Of a stretch of DNA of 64,000 nt, positions 60,604-64,000 are shown one piece after another; positions within the stretch are counted from its first letter, which is position 1, and each line of letters begins with the position of its first letter. The DNA lies in NCBI GenBank assembly GCA_963920705.1, contig OY987239.1, positions 9,081,504 to 9,145,503 on the forward strand. The letters run 5' to 3'. The notes beneath the pieces are model-generated. The model ran no database searches and was not told the DNA's origin. It worked only from the letters and a program-made list of their open reading frames with translations. Both the position numbers and the translations under genes were made by a program. The stretch is from Odiellus spinosus. Lineage: Eukaryota > Arthropoda > Arachnida > Opiliones > Phalangiidae.

Positions 60604-60604
60604 A

Positions 60605-60895
60605 TACGAGTAAACAACGCCCCTTATATTAATACTATCAGCAAAGGTCCAGATAAATTTACCGGCAGATTCTGATTCGAGACACTCTAGCGGTCGGAGT
60701 CGCCGTGTAAATAGTGAATCCGGAAGCGCCACTCTTTGGTGAAATTCCGGAGTTGTGAGGGAAACAATATAGAAATGGGGGCCCCGCCGAAATTCCGTAA
60801 CTCTCTCCTGACTTGAAATATCGAGCTGAAGAGTCCAAACAACTCGAGCCAAACTTTTGCCTTATTTTAAATGATGGGCTTTTGCTGATAATGTG
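60605..60895. repeat. Repeat L, copy upstream of P3
   Basis: Same relation to exon 1 as in P1 and P2, with GGAATCCATATCCGTAGTG-type gene sequence following. Confidence 0.62.
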
Positions 60896-60961
60896 TTGTT
60901 TACTTTTAAGGAATAAAGTTATAGACCTTTGATACCATAAGTGATTTAATAATTTTTATAG

Positions 60962-63900
60962 ATATAGCATCTATAATATGGCGACAGAAAAATTTGAATT
61001 TCGCTTTAGCGTAAGTTGATTTTGTGGAATCCATATCCGTAGTGAGTGATCATGATAATTATTTTAAAACAGTCTTTGGGACATTACACTCAAAAACGGA
61101 TTGAAAAAATCTTGAGTGGAGAATTTGCAGATAAGGACGTGCATTCATTTTCGCAATATATATTAATGAATTTAGCAAATGTTAGGTAAGGATCAAATAT
61201 ATGTATAACTTTTGTTAGTAGTAACTACCATACAAGAGGAGGAGCTTACTTAGGGAATGGGGCCATCGACGTCATCAACTACGTAATAGCTTGTAAAGTT
61301 CATGACGCTCGTGAGCACCGAGTATTTAAGCTTATTTTTTCTATATCCGTGTCAGCTCTCAAGGTCGGGTCTCTCCCGAGTGACTTCTGACCTGTCTGAC
61401 CCCTAGCGTTTTATGACAACAGAAATAACTGCCCTGTAGAGCCTAACGCCAGGCGATTTCGTGACGTAGTTAGCAACCCTGTATAATTCTAATTTTTGGT
61501 TTTTATACGAGTGAAAATGAACCTTAAATATATTTGTTTTATTTGTCGTTTCTCGTTTTCTCTGTAAGTAATGTTTTATTAACTGTTATAGCGTTGTTTA
61601 TATATCACCGCGGTCATTTAAACATGCAGGAAGTGCTTTGTATAATGGAGTAAGTATTGAAATATAATTATCTCAGAAAACTAGACAAACGGAGGAAAAT
61701 ACACAAAGGGAGAGAAAGATGTAGCGAAAAGGGAAGGAGCATTTTTGTCATACGCAAATTATCGACAGGCAATTTTGGGTTTATACATTTATGCAGGTCG
61801 GTAGGTCATCGACAATGGGTTCATTCAGGAGCCGATGAAACCCTCCTTTGAAGTCTATTACTCCCGGGTCTTGTCTACCCCCTCTCTATATGGGTTAGTT
61901 TCAAAAAGCGTGATTCGTACGCCTCCTAACGGAAGATAGTTTCGGAGCGGGATTTCGTCGAGCGAATATCTCTAGTAGCCTTGGAGTTCGTCCAAAAAAA
62001 CGTCGTCGTTTGTGGAGAGAGAGAATTTCCAATTTTCCGTAGACAGGACCCCTCCGATCTCGTAAAATTGAGAATTTTACCCATACAGAGAGGAGCGCTA
62101 TATGGAACATTAGAGTAGTAGACTTCAAAGGAGGGTTTCATCGGCTTCTATTTCATTTGATAGAAGATACATTTTATAGATGAGGAAGCGTTTTTCTATA
62201 GTGTTGTTTGTCATTTTGTCAGAGAACTAGGGCTTAAGAAGCTGAAGCATTAAGATATTTAATTTTTTTCATTTGCTGACCCTCGCACTTTTAAATACGT
62301 AACTGTTTTATCTTCAAAACCGCTTGTCCCATGGGGCAAAAAAAAAAGTCAAGATGAGTGGTAGAAGTTTTAACTTTAGTAGAAATGAGAACATTAATCC
62401 CTTGTCCTTTTTCTCTGTGTCGTCACTCCAAATTTAAACAATAGAAACCTGTATTTTGTAGGTCTTTCATATGTACATGCAAAGTTCTGTGCCAGCTAGC
62501 ACCGAAGCCTTCCATATTTCTCCAGTTTTTATGATCTCAGAAACTAGAATATTTACTGCCATAAATCCGACAAGTTTCGGTGGAACGGCAAGATTCTCAC
62601 TGGCAGGATTTCAAGACATAATTTGGATATTAATGGCGATTTTCATCATTGTTTTGTCTATCACTTCTTTGCTTTTCAAGTATTTTATCCAGCGACACTC
62701 TCGTCAACGTAATTTCTTGTGTTTTGAATACCTCTTCTTCTATGTGTCTTCGTTATTGCAAAACCGTTAAGTATTGATTTTAAAAATACGAATGCCCCTG
62801 AAAGTACCATCGCATAGGACTTGCTCAGGCCCGTCGTCAGGGGGGGGGGGGGGCGGGTGGGCTTGACCCTACCTACAATTTTTCCAAAAATCTTCAAATA
62901 TCTTTATGGCCCTACCTGTCATTTCGATGGCCCTACCTGTCATTTCGATGGCCCTACCTGTCATTTCGATGGCCCTACCTGTCATTTCGATGGCCCTACC
63001 TGTCATTTCGATGGCCCTACCTGTCATTTCGATGGCCCTACGTCTCATTTCGATGGCCCTACGTCTCATTTCGATGGCCCTACCTGTCATTTCGATGGCC
63101 CTACCTGTCATTTCGATGGCCCTACCTGTCATTTCGATGGCCCTACCTGTCATCTCGATGGCCCTACCTGTCATTTCGATGGCCCTACCTGTCATTTCGA
63201 TGGCCCTACCTGTCATTTCGATGGCCCTACCTGTCATTTCGATGGCCCTACCTGTCATTTCGATGGCCCTACCTGTCATTTCGATGGCCCTACCTGTCAT
63301 TTCGATGGCCCTACCTGTCATTTCGATGGCCCTACCAGGCTACGTATAAATTCTCTCTAGTTAAAAGATAGAGAAAATATGTTACCCAGCTATAAAAACA
63401 ACGTTTTTGCTGACCTTCCGTAGACGCCAATGCAGAAGTCTCTGAATGTCTAGAGCCTAGAAAATCATATCATTATCCATCATAGCTGCCCAAATACAGG
63501 CCCTCGGGTCGGCTCGGGACCCAAAGTGACCCGCCAACGCATTTAAATTTACCCGGCAACAGCAGCGATCGGCTGCCGCAGTTCCGCCACGCCATTGTGT
63601 CGTGCTGCCAATACCGGCAGCTGCGGGCAGCCGCCACGTTATTGGTTTTAAATAAATAGTACCAAATTTGAAAATTTCTTGTGGTAATACTATTTCGTCC
63701 GAAAATGTGCCCTACCACGGCCCTACCTAAAATTTTAACCTGGCGACGGCCCTGGACTTGCTAGAGAAAAGGTGTCCTTTATCCAAGTATATTTACCCAG
63801 GGTTCGTACACCACCTAAAAAAGTCAGGGAAACTTGCCCTTAAAATAGGCTTAGCTGGATTCATGGAGATCCTGAGTTACTAATTTGACCAATGAGCAAA

Positions 63901-64000
63901 GGCCCGTCGTTAAGACGAAATCGCCATGAGATAAAACCTATTTTTATGAACGAAAATCATTTACTCCCCTCTTAATTTACGAACAGAACCCGATGTTTTC
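60962..64000 (+). CDS. P3: ionotropic receptor-like gene, 5' part (continues beyond the window)
   Basis: Exons: 1 60962-61010, 2 61073-61185, 3 61592-61649, 4 62462-62765, and the start of exon 5 at 63987, cut by the window end. Exon lengths (49, 113, 58, 304) equal those of P1 and P2, and all read open. Exon 2 has the S1 piece SGEFADKDVHSFSQYILMNL. Exon 4 has FHISPVFMISETRIFTA and TM1 (IIWILMAIFIIVLSITSLLF). Exon 5 begins after GAACAG with the conserved PDVF codons. The S2 and TM4 exons are outside, so intactness cannot be judged. Its introns carry MITE A20 and the hAT-like element K. Confidence 0.72.
61826..62150. mobile_element. MITE family A, copy 20
   Basis: A 325-bp copy; flanks GTTCATT / TTTCATT. 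P2 shows an uninterrupted GACAATGGGTTAATTTGA near 54255. It lies in the exon 3-4 intron of P3. Confidence 0.88.
62826..63754. mobile_element. Family K hAT-like element with an internal 21-bp minisatellite
   Basis: A 929-bp element with ends CAGGCCCGTCGTCAGG / CCTGGCGACGGCCCTG and an 8-bp target duplication GACTTGCT (62818-62825, 63755-63762), the hAT pattern. Sub-terminal G-run. The array at 62905-63340 has ~21 units of ATGGCCCTACCTGTCATTTCG. Because 21 is a multiple of 3, long ORFs appear in several frames; these are not genes. Empty sites: TAGGACATGCTAGAG (47573, P1) and TAGGACATGCTTGCG (55984, P2). Confidence 0.88.

Noticed and set aside
62821-63360. ORFs of 147-179 codons on both strands over the 21-bp repeat
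   Set aside because: The unit length is a multiple of three, so frames stay open by periodicity. The repeat lies inside a hAT-like element in an intron, with no splice or start context.

Overview
The window is eukaryotic, AT-rich, repeat-laden DNA. Its coding content sits in short exons bounded by GT..AG splice sites, with no prokaryotic gene organisation. The exons assemble into divergent ionotropic-receptor (IR, iGluR-related) genes: an end-of-S1 segment, TM1, a short pore region, TM3, S2 and a C-terminal TM4. Large IR expansions of this kind are known from arthropods and related invertebrates, so an arthropod (or other protostome) is the most likely source. The species cannot be named from the sequence.

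Layout. A minus-strand array occupies about 0.7-35.6 kb. It has four receptor units, M1 (2.3-6.8 kb), M2 (8.8-14.6 kb), M3 (17.5-22.3 kb) and M4 (27.9-31.6 kb, with stranded 5' exons near 35 kb), plus an exon-like remnant at 0.7-0.9 kb pointing to another unit to the left. A plus-strand array occupies about 43.6-64 kb. It has P1 (45.3-50.7 kb), P2 (53.0-59.2 kb) and P3 (61.0 kb to the window end, incomplete). The arrays are divergent, with their 5' ends facing a 36-43 kb spacer of minisatellites and transposon debris. M2 (464 codons visible), M4 (389) and P2 (414) read open through all recognised exons. M1, M3 and P1 carry lesions.

The two arrays are clearly homologous. The TM3 exon is 218 bp in every unit, intron phases match along the gene, and the single 304-bp exon of the P genes equals the sum of two M exons (162 + 142 bp).

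Mobile DNA dominates the rest. There are 20 copies of a ~337-bp MITE (family A), five of a ~316-bp MITE (B), two of a 292-bp MITE (C) and two of a ~419-bp MITE (D). All four families begin CA, end TG and are flanked by 7-bp target duplications, suggesting a single transposase superfamily. TA-flanked ~540-bp elements (E), TTAA-flanked long-inverted-repeat elements (F), TTA-flanked elements (H) and hAT-like elements (I, J, K) are also present; J and K contain internal minisatellites. A 3.1-kb satellite of ~172-bp monomers with a 689-bp four-monomer higher-order period lies between M3 and M4. Paralogous empty sites show that the family A insertions in the P array, and elements H3 and K, came after the gene duplications, whereas repeat L and decayed F copies came before them.

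Outside the receptor exons no conventional long gene was recognised. One CpG-rich island at 33.7-34.05 kb may be the promoter and first exon (ending ATG|GTAAGT) of an unrelated plus-strand gene.
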